From: JAGVSR01 sp963778225 | GTDB taxonomy: Bacteria > Pseudomonadota > Alphaproteobacteria > Rhizobiales > Hyphomicrobiaceae | Reading direction: 5' to 3' | Length of the DNA stretch: 64,000 nt | Assembly (NCBI GenBank): GCA_963778225.1 | Contig: CAVZTR010000006.1 | Span: forward strand, 62,001 to 126,000 | In this document: piece by piece, positions 26,392-36,500 of the stretch | How positions within the stretch are numbered: position 1 is the first letter of the stretch | Layout of the letters: each line of letters opens with the position of its first letter | Position numbers and translations under genes: made by a program | The notes under the pieces: model-generated | Database searches by the model: none | Told to the model about the DNA's origin: nothing | What the model saw: the letters and a program-made list of their open reading frames with translations, nothing else

Positions 26392-29096
26392 ATGGCAAAC
26401 TCCGCTCCTCAGACCCCGGCGCAAAGCCCCACCCAGAACCCGGCCTTCGAGGCCAAAATCCGCAGAGCCCGGTGGGCTGTCGTCGCCGAACAGGCATGGC
26501 TGCGCATTTGGGTTCTCTTCGCGATCGCCGCCGTGTTCTTGTTGATGTCGATGATCGGGGTCTGGTCGCTCGTCGACACGCTCACGCATAAGATCCTGCT
26601 TGCGCTGTTCGCCGGCGCGCTGGTCGGCTGGCTGGTCTATCTCTTCCAGATCCGTTTTCCGTCGCGCGATGAAGCCATTCGCCGGATCGAAGCCGTTTCC
26701 GGAATCCCGCATCGCCCGGCCACGTCCTACGAAGACACGCTAACGGCATCCGCCGCCGATCCCGCCACGCAAGCCATCTGGTCCGCGCATCGCCAGCGCA
26801 TGGCTGACCTCATCAAGAAACTGCGCCCAGGCCGTCCCGAACCGCGCACATACCGCTTTGACCCCTTCGCACTGCGCGCGCTCACCGTACTCGGCGTTGC
26901 ACTGGGACTGGCCTTCACGGGCAAAGGGGCGTTCAATAGCGTCGCCGATGCCTTCCGCTTCGATGATCGCGCCGCACTTGCTGATCAGCGCCTCGACGCG
27001 TGGTTGACCCCACCTGCCTATACCGCCCGCCCGCCGCTGATGCTCGTCGATGGCTCGGCCCCAAAAGGCGCAACCCCTGTTTCGACGACCGGAGCCGAAG
27101 CGAGCGGCGAGCCCAAACCCCTCGAAGTTCCCGAAAAGAGCCTTTTGATCGTGCGCGCCAGCGGCACGCCCAAACGACCACTCGCGCTTGAAGTTTTGCC
27201 GGCCGGCGCAAAGGAACCCTTGCCGCTCATCGAGCCGAAAGCCGACGCGAGCCCCGCCGCCGGCGTGACCGAGGTGCGCACCGAAATCACGACATCAGCC
27301 ACCATCAAGGTCTATCCGGAAGCGACATCCTCGCGACGTGGCCGATCCGAATGATTCCCGACAACCCTCCCGGAATCGCGCTGACGAAGAACCCAGAGCG
27401 CACCAACAAGGGTGCGATGAAGCTGACTTACTTCGTGCAAGACGACTACGGTGTCGCCTCTGCCGAAGTGAAGTTCACCCGTGTCAAAGATAAGGACAAA
27501 GGCGATCCCTCGACCGCGTGGGCCCGTAGCGCGGAATTGACCGGCCCACGCCCGCCGTTCTCCCGTCCGCCGCGCCTGTCGCTGCGCCTCCCCACGGCAA
27601 ATTCGAAGTCCGGCGAGGCCTTCACCTATCATGAGATCGGATCCCATCCCTGGGCCGGCCAAACGGTGATGATGACGCTTGAGGCGAAGGATGTCGGCGG
27701 CAAGATCGGCCGCTCGCCCGCCACGGAAATCGTGTTGCCGGAGCGGCCCTTCAAGCAGCCCCTGGCCCGCGCCCTGATCGAGCAACGCAAGCTTCTCATT
27801 GAGGACCCGCGCTATTCCGATCAAGTGCTGAAGGCTCTGATGGCGCTGACGACGGCGCCGGAAGGATTCATCGACGACACCCGCGTCTACCTGCCGTTGC
27901 GCGCAACCGTGCACCGGCTCGGCGGACGCAAGATCACACGCGAGGTGCTGGACGAAACCATCGATCAGCTCTGGCACACCGCACTGCGCATTGAAGACGG
28001 CGATCTGTCCGAGGCGGAAAAAAATCTGCGCGATATCCAGGACCGGCTCGCAAAGGCGCTCGAGGACGGCGCCTCCGACGAGGAAATCCGCAAGCTCATG
28101 CAGGAACTGCGTCAGGCCTTTCAGGAATACGCGCAGGAAATGCAGAAGCAGAACGGCGACCAGCAGCAGCAGCAACAGTCCGGCGACAACAAAGACCAGC
28201 AGCAGCTCTCCGCTGAAGATCTCGACCGCATGATGCGCGAGATGGAGCAGATGGCGGAGAACGGCTTGCGCGATCAGGCCAAGGATATGCTGGCACAGAT
28301 GCGCGATCTCATGGAGCGGCTGCAGCAAGGTCAGCAGAATGCCGAACAGCAGCGCCAGAATAAGGAGATGGCCGAGCAGCTGAAGAAGCTCGGCGAGGCC
28401 GTCGGCGAACAGCAGTCGATCATGGACGACACGTTCGAGGAAAGTAAGCAGCAGCAGCAAGGTGAGGGCGGTCAGCAGATGCGCCAGTCGCAGCCCGGTC
28501 AAAAGGGCAAGCCCGGCCAGGGCATGCAAGCAGACCGCAGCGGGCAAAGTGGCCAGGGTGACGACCAGGGCGACATGGGCCTGCGCGAGCGCGGCACCGA
28601 TGAAGGTCAAGGGCAGGCGCGTGGCCAGCAAACGCGCGAACAGCTTGCACAGCGTCAGGCGCAGCTGCGTGAGAAGATCGATCAAATGCGTCGCGACATG
28701 CAGCAGAAGGGTCTCGGCGAAGACGAGAAGCTTGGCGCCGCATCCGAAGCGATGGACAAGGCCGAAGACGCCTTGCGCGAAGGCGATCTCGACGAGGCGA
28801 GCGAACAGCAGTCGCAAGCGTTGCAGGAAATGCGCGAAGGCGCCGAACAGATGGCGCAGCAGATGCAGCAGAACGGCAACCAGCAGGCGGGCGAGAATGG
28901 CGATAACTCGCGCGACCCCATGGGCCGTCCGCAGCGTTCGCAGGGCCCCGATCAAGGCCGCTCAGTGAAGGTACCCGATCAGATCGATATTCAGCGCGCG
29001 CGCGAGGTGCTGGAAGAGTTGCGCAAACGCGCCGGCGATGCGCAGCGCCCGCAGCTTGAACTGGATTACATCGACCGCCTGCTGCGCTGGTACTGA
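26392..29096 (+). pseudogene. TIGR02302/DUF4175 membrane protein, frameshifted once
   Basis: Large membrane-anchored protein typical of Hyphomicrobiales, about 901 residues when repaired; function unknown. The N-terminal part has two membrane spans (about residues 35-85) and a third near 165. The frame ends at 27354, but the downstream frame extends back to 27318 and reads SDILATWPIRMIPDNPPGIALT, so one base (probably a C at 27316-27317) is missing. The second half has QDDYGVASAEVKF, then a very Gln-rich coiled-coil region (bases 28100-28900) and a conserved end (LDYIDRLLRWY). It follows lysA as in related genomes. Confidence 0.85.
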
Positions 29097-29124
29097 CGCA
29101 ACTCCGCTGAACTCAGCGCTGCGC

Positions 29125-30093
29125 TCATGGACCGGCGGGCAGTCTCACGCCGAGGCCGCCGATGATCTCGTGGCTCGTGTAGCGCGTCTCTGCCCACCCG
29201 TCGCGCGGTTCGATGCCGTTCCACCATTCGCTGAACTGACGCCACACGTCGGTGAAGAGGATGTCACCGTCACGGCCGGTGAGCGGCATCCGATAATCCG
29301 CAAGCGTGAACTTGTACTCCAGGAAATAGCTCATGCGCGGCAGCCGGAATTCCAGCCCGATGATCGCCTGACCGACAGGTCCCGCCATTTGATACTCGTA
29401 TGTGCGCGACGGATCGTTCGCCACATGCACTTCCGAATGCGGCAAGGACACCCCGGCACCGAGCCCCACGTAGGGCGAAAGCCGGAATGTGAATGACGGC
29501 AACCGCAGCAGCCCGTTGAGCGTCAGCATATTGTGTCCGTGGCTCGCTTCGAGCTTGCGGAACACCTCGCCGATGAGCGCCTTGTCGGGTGCCGGCTGGC
29601 CGTTGAGCGTACCTTCGAAAGTGGCTTGCTGCTCACGGTTCGAGATCGCTTTCGAATGCGTGAAATCGAGCATCGAGCCCATGCGGCCATCCCCGAACCA
29701 TCGCAGCACCCGCACGCCGTAGTAGATCGGGTTGATGAAAGGCCGGCCCTCCCACTCCACATCTTTGACAGTGAAATTGCCATCAGGCTTCGTGAACTTG
29801 ACGTCGCTGGGATACGTGTAGGGAGATCCGCCGTAAGCAGCGACCATCCACTCCGACCGCGGCGCGACGCGCGCTGGATCAGCCGCGCCACCGCCTGCCA
29901 TTGCATTCGTATCGGCCGGGTCCTTCGCGAGTACGCTGCTGTCCTCTGCCGTCGCAGTCGCCACCATGACGACCAGGGCCACCGCGGCCGCCGAACTCAA
30001 GGCCGCATCCGCCGCGCGAACAAACCTTGTCTGGCTGGTCACGTTCCAATGATTGAGAACGCCGGCATCGGCGCGCACTGCTTTCATCCGCAT
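29125..30093 (-). CDS. Outer-membrane beta-barrel protein, possibly LpxQ-like
   Basis: A 322-residue exported protein. The N-terminal hydrophobic segment (about 31-50) acts as signal. From YGGSPYTYPSDVKF onward there are alternating strands typical of an outer-membrane barrel: WEGRPFINPIYYGVRVLRWFG, MLDFTHSKAIS, FRLSPYVGLGAGVSLPHSEVHV (read in parts) and MSYFLEYKFTLADYRM, ending with LGVRLPAGP rather than a canonical terminal Phe. These segments recall the lipid A oxidase (LpxQ) group of rhizobia, but I cannot verify it. It is convergent with the DUF4175 gene; a TTGA-N6-TCAA palindrome lies 99 bases upstream. Confidence 0.65.
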   Translation of the reverse strand: MRMKAVRADAGVLNHWNVTSQTRFVRAADAALSSAAAVALVVMVATATAEDSSVLAKDPADTNAMAGGGAADPARVAPRSEWMVAAYGGSPYTYPSDVKFTKPDGNFTVKDVEWEGRPFINPIYYGVRVLRWFGDGRMGSMLDFTHSKAISNREQQATFEGTLNGQPAPDKALIGEVFRKLEASHGHNMLTLNGLLRLPSFTFRLSPYVGLGAGVSLPHSEVHVANDPSRTYEYQMAGPVGQAIIGLEFRLPRMSYFLEYKFTLADYRMPLTGRDGDILFTDVWRQFSEWWNGIEPRDGWAETRYTSHEIIGGLGVRLPAGP

Positions 30094-30191
30094 ATCCCCC
30101 CATCGGCGACACCCGCCAGTCCCTGGCCGCTGGAAGAATCCAGCTGCCCCCGCTGCTACGCCCCTTGTTTCATGACTGGTTAGACCAGCGG

Positions 30192-30205
30192 TTGACCCGG
30201 GTCAA
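30192..30205. promoter_or_regulatory. Perfect TTGACCCGGGTCAA palindrome (FNR/CRP-type half-sites)
   Basis: A 14-base perfect palindrome with TTGA-N6-TCAA spacing, the form bound by FNR/DNR-family regulators. It lies 99 bases upstream of the beta-barrel gene on the minus strand and 47 bases past the stop of the upstream lipoprotein gene. Confidence 0.4.
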
Positions 30206-30251
30206 AAGACGACAGCGCAACCCGTCGCGCACCCACAGCTTTCCGGCACCA

Positions 30252-31307
30252 CTAGGGCTTTTCGGACAGTCGCGCCAGCATGGCTGCAACAGCGCGGATC
30301 TGCGGCGCCTCACGGGTCAGGAAGTCGCGGCCCGTGTAGCCCCACCAATCCCAGCACCCCTGCGGATTGGAACCTGTCGCCACTGTCTGCGGAAAAAGCA
30401 CGACGAGCTTGTTCGTATCGGCCCAGCGTGCAAAGCCCGTCTGCTCCACAAAAGCCTCGCCGATCGTCTCGCGGTTTTGCGCGCAACCATGATACGCCAC
30501 GTGCACCCGGCACCCGCCGCCGCGGCATTGCTCAGGGATGTAGACGATGCCGGTGTCCGCCATGCCCGATGTCGTGCGATCGCCGCCGTAGGCGCGCTGA
30601 TCGAATGCGACGTACTGCCCCGACACGGTCTGCGAAGGAGGCGACACGGTCCCCAACAGATGCGTCAGGAGATCTTTCACCTGATCGTAGTCACAATCGA
30701 CAATGTACGGCTGATCAGAGGTCGAGCATGTGGCGCCCTGCGTCTCGGTTACGAATGCATGCCCCGCAGGCAGGTCAGACACGAAACGAATGCTCGCGTC
30801 AGGAACGCCGAGCCGGCGATAAAACTCTGCCGCACTCGCGACGATAGCGGGATAAACCGTCCGATCGTTCGTCCCGGAAAACAGATAGACACGATCGCTG
30901 ATCGCATCCTCGACTGGATCGATCGCGCCGTCTGCAGCGCGATCCTTCGCCTTATCGGCAAGCAGCGCCGGATTGGGAACACCCCATGCCGCCATCGAAT
31001 TCTGCATGCAGCCGGAGATCGCCTTCGTCGCGTTCAGCATTGTCTCGAACGGCCCGACAACCATTCCCGAGAAGGCGCTCTCCGCGCAGCCGTAGGGTCC
31101 TCCTGCGATAATGGCCGCACCCGTGACCATCTTCGCATGTGCCATCTGGAACTGCCCCGCCATGTAGGCCCCGGACGAAATTCCCGATACCGTCGTCTGG
31201 TCGAGCACCGTCCCGAGCGGCGGAAGCGTACCAGTCTCCTCACCTGAACATGCTGCCACGGCGGCACAAGCTACAACTGCAAGCAGGATAGAACCGCGAT
31301 AGCCCAT
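30252..31307 (-). CDS. PHB-depolymerase-like lipoprotein hydrolase
   Basis: A 351-residue secreted esterase. The signal peptide ends in the lipobox VAAC (Cys 20), so it is probably a lipoprotein. The nucleophile motif SGISSGAYMAGQFQMAH (G-x-S-x-G) is at about residues 43-48. Later DRVYLFSGTNDRTVYP has the acid and DLPAGHAFV the catalytic His. YHGCAQNRETIGEAF and GCWDWWGY are typical of poly(3-hydroxybutyrate) depolymerases of the extracellular type. Cys pairs could form disulphides. It likely degrades polyhydroxyalkanoate or a related ester; substrate not proven. It lies downstream of pbpC with a 91-base gap. Confidence 0.85.
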   Translation of the reverse strand: MGYRGSILLAVVACAAVAACSGEETGTLPPLGTVLDQTTVSGISSGAYMAGQFQMAHAKMVTGAAIIAGGPYGCAESAFSGMVVGPFETMLNATKAISGCMQNSMAAWGVPNPALLADKAKDRAADGAIDPVEDAISDRVYLFSGTNDRTVYPAIVASAAEFYRRLGVPDASIRFVSDLPAGHAFVTETQGATCSTSDQPYIVDCDYDQVKDLLTHLLGTVSPPSQTVSGQYVAFDQRAYGGDRTTSGMADTGIVYIPEQCRGGGCRVHVAYHGCAQNRETIGEAFVEQTGFARWADTNKLVVLFPQTVATGSNPQGCWDWWGYTGRDFLTREAPQIRAVAAMLARLSEKP

Positions 31308-31398
31308 TCATCATTCCTTCAAAGGCGCAGCGACCGGTTCGCAGCAGCGCAATTCCAGGCGCGCAACGAAGAGAACGTCCAACAGTGAGGACGGGTGG

Positions 31399-33507
31399 CT
31401 ACCTCAGTCGCACAGTAACGCGATCGGCGCGACCATTGGCATCGATCACTTGCAGTTTGACGAAACCTTTGCCCGGAGGTGTCCACGCCACTTCGCGATC
31501 GGTCCCATCTACCGGCATCGGGGCCCCGTCCACCAGCCATGTCAGCGGCAGCGCGCCACCTTCTGCCTTGAGCACAACTGGTTCGTCGGCCTCTCGTTCC
31601 GCAAGATCGAGTTCGGAACGATCGGGCGGAAATGCAATCAGAGGCGGCTTGTCGAGGAATGGACCCGCGGGTGCCGCATCTTCCGGCCCGTCACGAAACC
31701 GCTTCAGCGGCGGCGGCAAATCGGACCCAGCTCGCTTGATGACCCCAGCGGGCGGTGCTTTCAGAGGAGTCCGCTTCTCGGCAATCCGCTGGAACGCGTC
31801 AAACAGGATCGGCGCCGCAGCTAGCCGCCCCATCAACCCGGGCACCGACGCGCCGTCCGGCCGCCCGACCCAAACAGCAATCGTATGCCGCCCATCGAAC
31901 CCCACCGCCCACGCATCGCGATAACCGTACGAGGTGCCGGTCTTGTAGGCGAGCTTGCCCCCGCGCGCATTCAACGGTGCCGGGGCGTCTTTAAGGATAT
32001 CGCCCACATACCAAGCAGCGACCGGCGACAGAAGCCGCCTCTTCGCAGCCTCGCGTCCCGACGACAGCCGCAACCGGAGGCTCTCACCATCGCGCCGCCA
32101 GGTTAGCGGCACAGGCTCTCCGCCCCGCGCCATCGTCACGTACAATTGCGTCAGATCCTGCAACCTCATCCCGATGCCACCGAGCGCGACAGCCAGCGAC
32201 GGCACCGTCTCCGGCGGCAACTCCGTCTTCACGCCGGCGCGGTCCAGACGCGCCGTTAGCTTTCCCGGACCAACCGCCGCAAGCATCTTCACAGCCGGCA
32301 CGTTGAGCGACAGACCCAGGGCCTCGCGAACTGTCACCGTGCCGTGAAATTCCTCATCGAAATTCTCCGGCCGGTAACTGCCAAATCGCGTCGGCCTGTC
32401 TTCGATAAGCGTCTCGGGATGCGCCAGACCTGCCTCGAACGCGAGCCCGTAGATCAGCGGCTTCAACGTCGATCCCGGCGACCGCACCGCCTGCACCATG
32501 TCGATGGCGCCCGCGCGGTCGGCATCCAGATATCCAGCAGATCCGACGTAAGCCAGCACCTCGCCCGTTGCATTATCGACAGCCAGAATGGCAGACGAAA
32601 GCTTTTCACCCAGCAGCTTCGTCTGCTCGGCAGCCAATGTTTCTAGGGCTGATTGCAACTCGCGGTCGAGCGTCAACTGATGCACGGCGACATCGCGCTT
32701 CGCCGCGACTTCGCTCTCCGATAAATGCGGCGCGAACTTCGGAAAGGCCCGCCGCCCTTTCGGCACCGCTTCGTCTTTTGCCCGGTCCCGCTCAGCCGCA
32801 GAGATCGCGCCGACCTCTTCCGCCCTGTCGAGCACGCGGTTGCGTGCCCTGAGCGCAGCCTGCCAATTCCGGTCCGGTCGCCGCGCTTCCGGTGACTGCG
32901 GCAAGGCCACAAGCAGCGCTGCCTCACCAATCGAAAGCCGCTTCGGTTCCTTGCCGAAGTACGCCAGCGACGCAGCCCTCACCCCCTCGATGTTTCCGCC
33001 AAACGGCGCCAGCCGCAGGTAGAGGCGCAGGATCTCCGTCTTGGAGAGGTCATCTTCCAGCTGCAGCGCGCGCACCATTTGGCGCAATTTGCCCTTGGCA
33101 TCCTTGCCATGCCGTCCTTCGAGAAGCCGCGCCACTTGCATGGTCAGCGTCGATCCGCCGGAGACGAGCCGGCCATGACGCACCGCCTGATAGACGGCAC
33201 GCAACATACCCACCGGATCGACGCCGCCATGATCCTCGAAGCGGCGATCTTCGAACGCTTTCAGAATATCGAAGTAGCGCGGGTCGATATCGTCAGGCTC
33301 CACCGGCATCCGCCAACGGCCATCAGGTGTCGTAAACGCCCGCAACAGCTTGCCGTTACGGTCGATCACCGTGGTCGACAGACCATCGGCATTAGCCAGC
33401 GGTGGTGGCCCCAAATGCACCTTCGCAGCCTCGACGGCAGCGAACGCCACCGTCGAGAGCACCAGAACTGCAATCAGAAACCGCTTCACCGATCGCATCT
33501 TTTTCAC
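31399..33507 (-). CDS. pbpC: Penicillin-binding protein 1C
   Basis: Bifunctional peptidoglycan glycosyltransferase/transpeptidase, anchored by an N-terminal span (residues 9-27) and facing the periplasm. The GT51 domain (about 60-240) has KAFEDRRFEDHGGVDP and GGSTLTMQVARLL. The transpeptidase domain has the serine motif RSPGSTLKP at about residue 339, SLN, and KTGTSYGYRDAW at about 519. A C-terminal BiPBP_C domain (about 620-702) is typical of PBP1C. The GTG at 33507 overlaps the original stop of the alpha-2-macroglobulin gene (GTGA); an internal ATG at 33498 is possible. pbpC and alpha-2-macroglobulin genes are paired in many bacteria. Confidence 0.94.
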   Translation of the reverse strand: MKKMRSVKRFLIAVLVLSTVAFAAVEAAKVHLGPPPLANADGLSTTVIDRNGKLLRAFTTPDGRWRMPVEPDDIDPRYFDILKAFEDRRFEDHGGVDPVGMLRAVYQAVRHGRLVSGGSTLTMQVARLLEGRHGKDAKGKLRQMVRALQLEDDLSKTEILRLYLRLAPFGGNIEGVRAASLAYFGKEPKRLSIGEAALLVALPQSPEARRPDRNWQAALRARNRVLDRAEEVGAISAAERDRAKDEAVPKGRRAFPKFAPHLSESEVAAKRDVAVHQLTLDRELQSALETLAAEQTKLLGEKLSSAILAVDNATGEVLAYVGSAGYLDADRAGAIDMVQAVRSPGSTLKPLIYGLAFEAGLAHPETLIEDRPTRFGSYRPENFDEEFHGTVTVREALGLSLNVPAVKMLAAVGPGKLTARLDRAGVKTELPPETVPSLAVALGGIGMRLQDLTQLYVTMARGGEPVPLTWRRDGESLRLRLSSGREAAKRRLLSPVAAWYVGDILKDAPAPLNARGGKLAYKTGTSYGYRDAWAVGFDGRHTIAVWVGRPDGASVPGLMGRLAAAPILFDAFQRIAEKRTPLKAPPAGVIKRAGSDLPPPLKRFRDGPEDAAPAGPFLDKPPLIAFPPDRSELDLAEREADEPVVLKAEGGALPLTWLVDGAPMPVDGTDREVAWTPPGKGFVKLQVIDANGRADRVTVRLR

Positions 33508-36500
33508 TTCTTCGTCCCGCCCGACGTGACCGTCAGACGACCCGCATCCGTGCGTGCATACCGCTCCGGCCTGTACATGTCTTCGATCGTCGCTGCCGGA
33601 TGTACAAACGTCCCCGGCGTCACGGCACGAACGATGTAGGCCACCGCCGCCGAAGCCTTGGCCGGCGAGACCGGATTGGGCGACGCTTCATCTGCGCCCG
33701 ATCACCTTCACCACCGTCCCCGCTGGTTGCAGGCTTCACCGACAGATCGAATGCGGCAACGAACCGGTCGTCCCGGAACTCCGTGTGCTGCGGCTTCAGC
33801 ATATCCTTCAGCCACTCCAGGTTTGAGACATCGCCCCCCTCAACGAGGCGCGGGTTGTCGATCTCGAGCCCCGACGGCAGACGGTCCACCAGAAGCACGC
33901 GACCGTGCGCCTCGTCGCTCTCGATCTTCACCACCGCAACAAGCCGCTCATTCTGCGCAAGTTCCGCGACACCTCCGCTCGAACTCGCCAGATCGACCGG
34001 CTCACCGTCCAGCGTGAAGTAGCTGCGCACAATCGTAAAGCCCTTCGCCACGGCTGGTTCCGGCTCGAGCGACGAGCCGATGACGGTCACCACCGCATCG
34101 ACGCTGGTCTCGCCATTGTTGGTGATAACGACACCGCTCTCGACGTCCTCAGCCGACAGTGCGCGCACGATAGATCCGTCCACTGCGCCACCGTTGATCG
34201 AGAGCTTCGTACCTTTCAGATCCTCACCGAGCGCATGCGCGGCGAGCAGCATCCAGGCCTGTTCTTGCGTCGAGGTGTACTGCCGCGCCTGGTACGCTTT
34301 CGCGATGACGTTGACGAGCTTCGGCGCCTCCTGCTTGTAAAGCCCCGTCTCCATCGCCAGCGTCACAAGCGCCGCGCCGTCTCTGAGACCCGAACCGAAG
34401 TCGTTCCGAGCAAGCACCACCGGTGCCTTCTCATCGACGCCGTCGAGCGCCGCCTTGAACACACGCTCCGCGCGGGGCTTGTCGCCCAGCATGGACAGAG
34501 CCGCGCCAAGCTGCGCCTTCGACAGCACGGTCTGGAACTGGTCGAGCTTTTCATCCGCGAAGTAGCGCAATTCACCCACCGGCGCCCGCCCGTTGCGTGC
34601 CAGCACATAGAGAGCATAGGCGCGCGACTCCGCCGAGTTGGCGTTGTCCTGGGCGTTGGCGACGAAGTTCTGCAACCGATCGAGCGCCAACCCAAATGGA
34701 ACCGGCCGAATGGTATAACCGGCCTCTTTCGCCCGCGTCAGGAAGTCCGTCACATACGCCGTCAGCCACAGATCGACATCGGTCGGGCCCCAGACACCGA
34801 ACGCACCCGTGCTGTCCTGCATTTCGAACACGCGATCGACCGCCTTCTGCACGCGCTCCTTCAGTTCCTTGTCCGGCGCAATGCCGATCTGCTCGGCCAC
34901 CACATTTGCGTAGACCAGAGGCAGCGCCCGAGAGACGGTCTGCTCCGCACAACCGTACGGATACCGGTCAAGCGAGGTCAGAAGCCCCGGCACGTCGAGC
35001 GTCGCAGCGGGCCCCACGCTCACGTTCACGCGCGTCCTACTCTTAATGAGCCCCGCCAAAAGATCCTTGCCAAGCGTGATCTTGCCGCCCTTCGCGGCGA
35101 GCGCACTCACGGTCGTGCGCTTGATGTCGCCGGCCGGCGGCTTGACGTCGAACGACAGCCGACGGCGGACATCGATGCCATCGGGACCCGTCACGGCCAC
35201 ATCGTAGGTCTGCAAGCCAACCTCTTTCGGCTTCAGCGCGAGGCGTTCGCTGTTGCGCTCGCCAATCTTGAGAGCGAGTGGACGCGACAGGATGCTCTGC
35301 GGCCCGCCCTGTGACGCATCGAGCGGCAACTGGGATACGGCCACCAGATAGTTGCCCGCAGCACCATCGACGTTATGCACGGCGAGATCGACAGAGGCCT
35401 CATCACCGAGCGTCAGGAACCTCGGCGCCGAGACCGTCAGCGCAACAGCGTCGCGCACGATCACATCCGACGTGCCGTGGCCGATCTTGTCCTTCGACCA
35501 CGCCACGGCCATGACGCGCACCGTGCCGTTGAAATCCGGCAGCGCGAACTCGACTTTCGCCGTGCCGTCTGCCTCGACTTTCACGATACCTGAGAACAGC
35601 GCCACCGTTTCTTCTACCGGAGGCGAGCCCTTGATGCCGTCTTCTTCCATGCCGTCGCCGCCGGAACGCATACGGCCTCGCTCGGCTCGCATGCCGTCGA
35701 TCAGGCGACCATAGAAGTCGCGGATTTCCAGCGACAGCTTGCGCTGCGCGTGGAAATGCGTCTCCGGTGCCGGCGCCTGGAACTTCGTCAGATTGAGAAT
35801 GCCGACATCGACGGCCGCCACCGTGACGCGCGCCTCTTCGCCCGCAGCCAACCCCTCAACCTTCACGGGGATCAGAAGCCCGTCGCCGGACTTCACCTTC
35901 ACCTCGCCCGGCAGCGATACCTTCAGCGTCCGCGCCGACTGATCGACGCCGATCCATTTGATCCCGATGGCGCGGCTCGGCATGCGCTTCGCCTTTTCGT
36001 CCATGGGACGGTAAAGCAGCGCCGTGGCATAGGCACCAGGACCCCAGTCGTCACCGACTGTCAGATCGACTTCGCCGCCCCCCTTCGCGATATCCACTTC
36101 CTTCGACGTAACGAGACCGTTGCCAAGGATAGCGACCAGCGCTTTCCCGCCTTGCTTCGAGGCAATGCGCAGCTTCGCTGTCTCTCCCGGCTGATAGCTC
36201 GCCTTGTCGAGCGCAACATCGAGCATCTCCGGGCTCTCCGCGGCTCCCGCCGCCGCATACCAACCCGAGTTGAACGTCATCTTCGTTGAAGGACCGCCGG
36301 CATCCACCGAACGCACCTCCAGTTCGTAACGACCGTATTCGACATCGGAGCCGACCTTCGCGGGAGCTTCAGCCAGCGTATCGAGCGTACCGCTCGCCAC
36401 CTTGCGCCGGATCGTCTGCGTCTCATACGTCCACGCTCCGTCGCGGCTGTACCACTGCCACGACGTCTCGAGGCGGACGAGTTCCCACACGAGGCCGGTT

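Noticed and set aside
27312..28955. A 547-codon leucine-rich open frame on the minus strand
   Set aside because: It is the reverse complement of the Gln-rich coiled-coil part of the DUF4175 gene; CAG codons read as CTG (Leu). No start signal or family resemblance.
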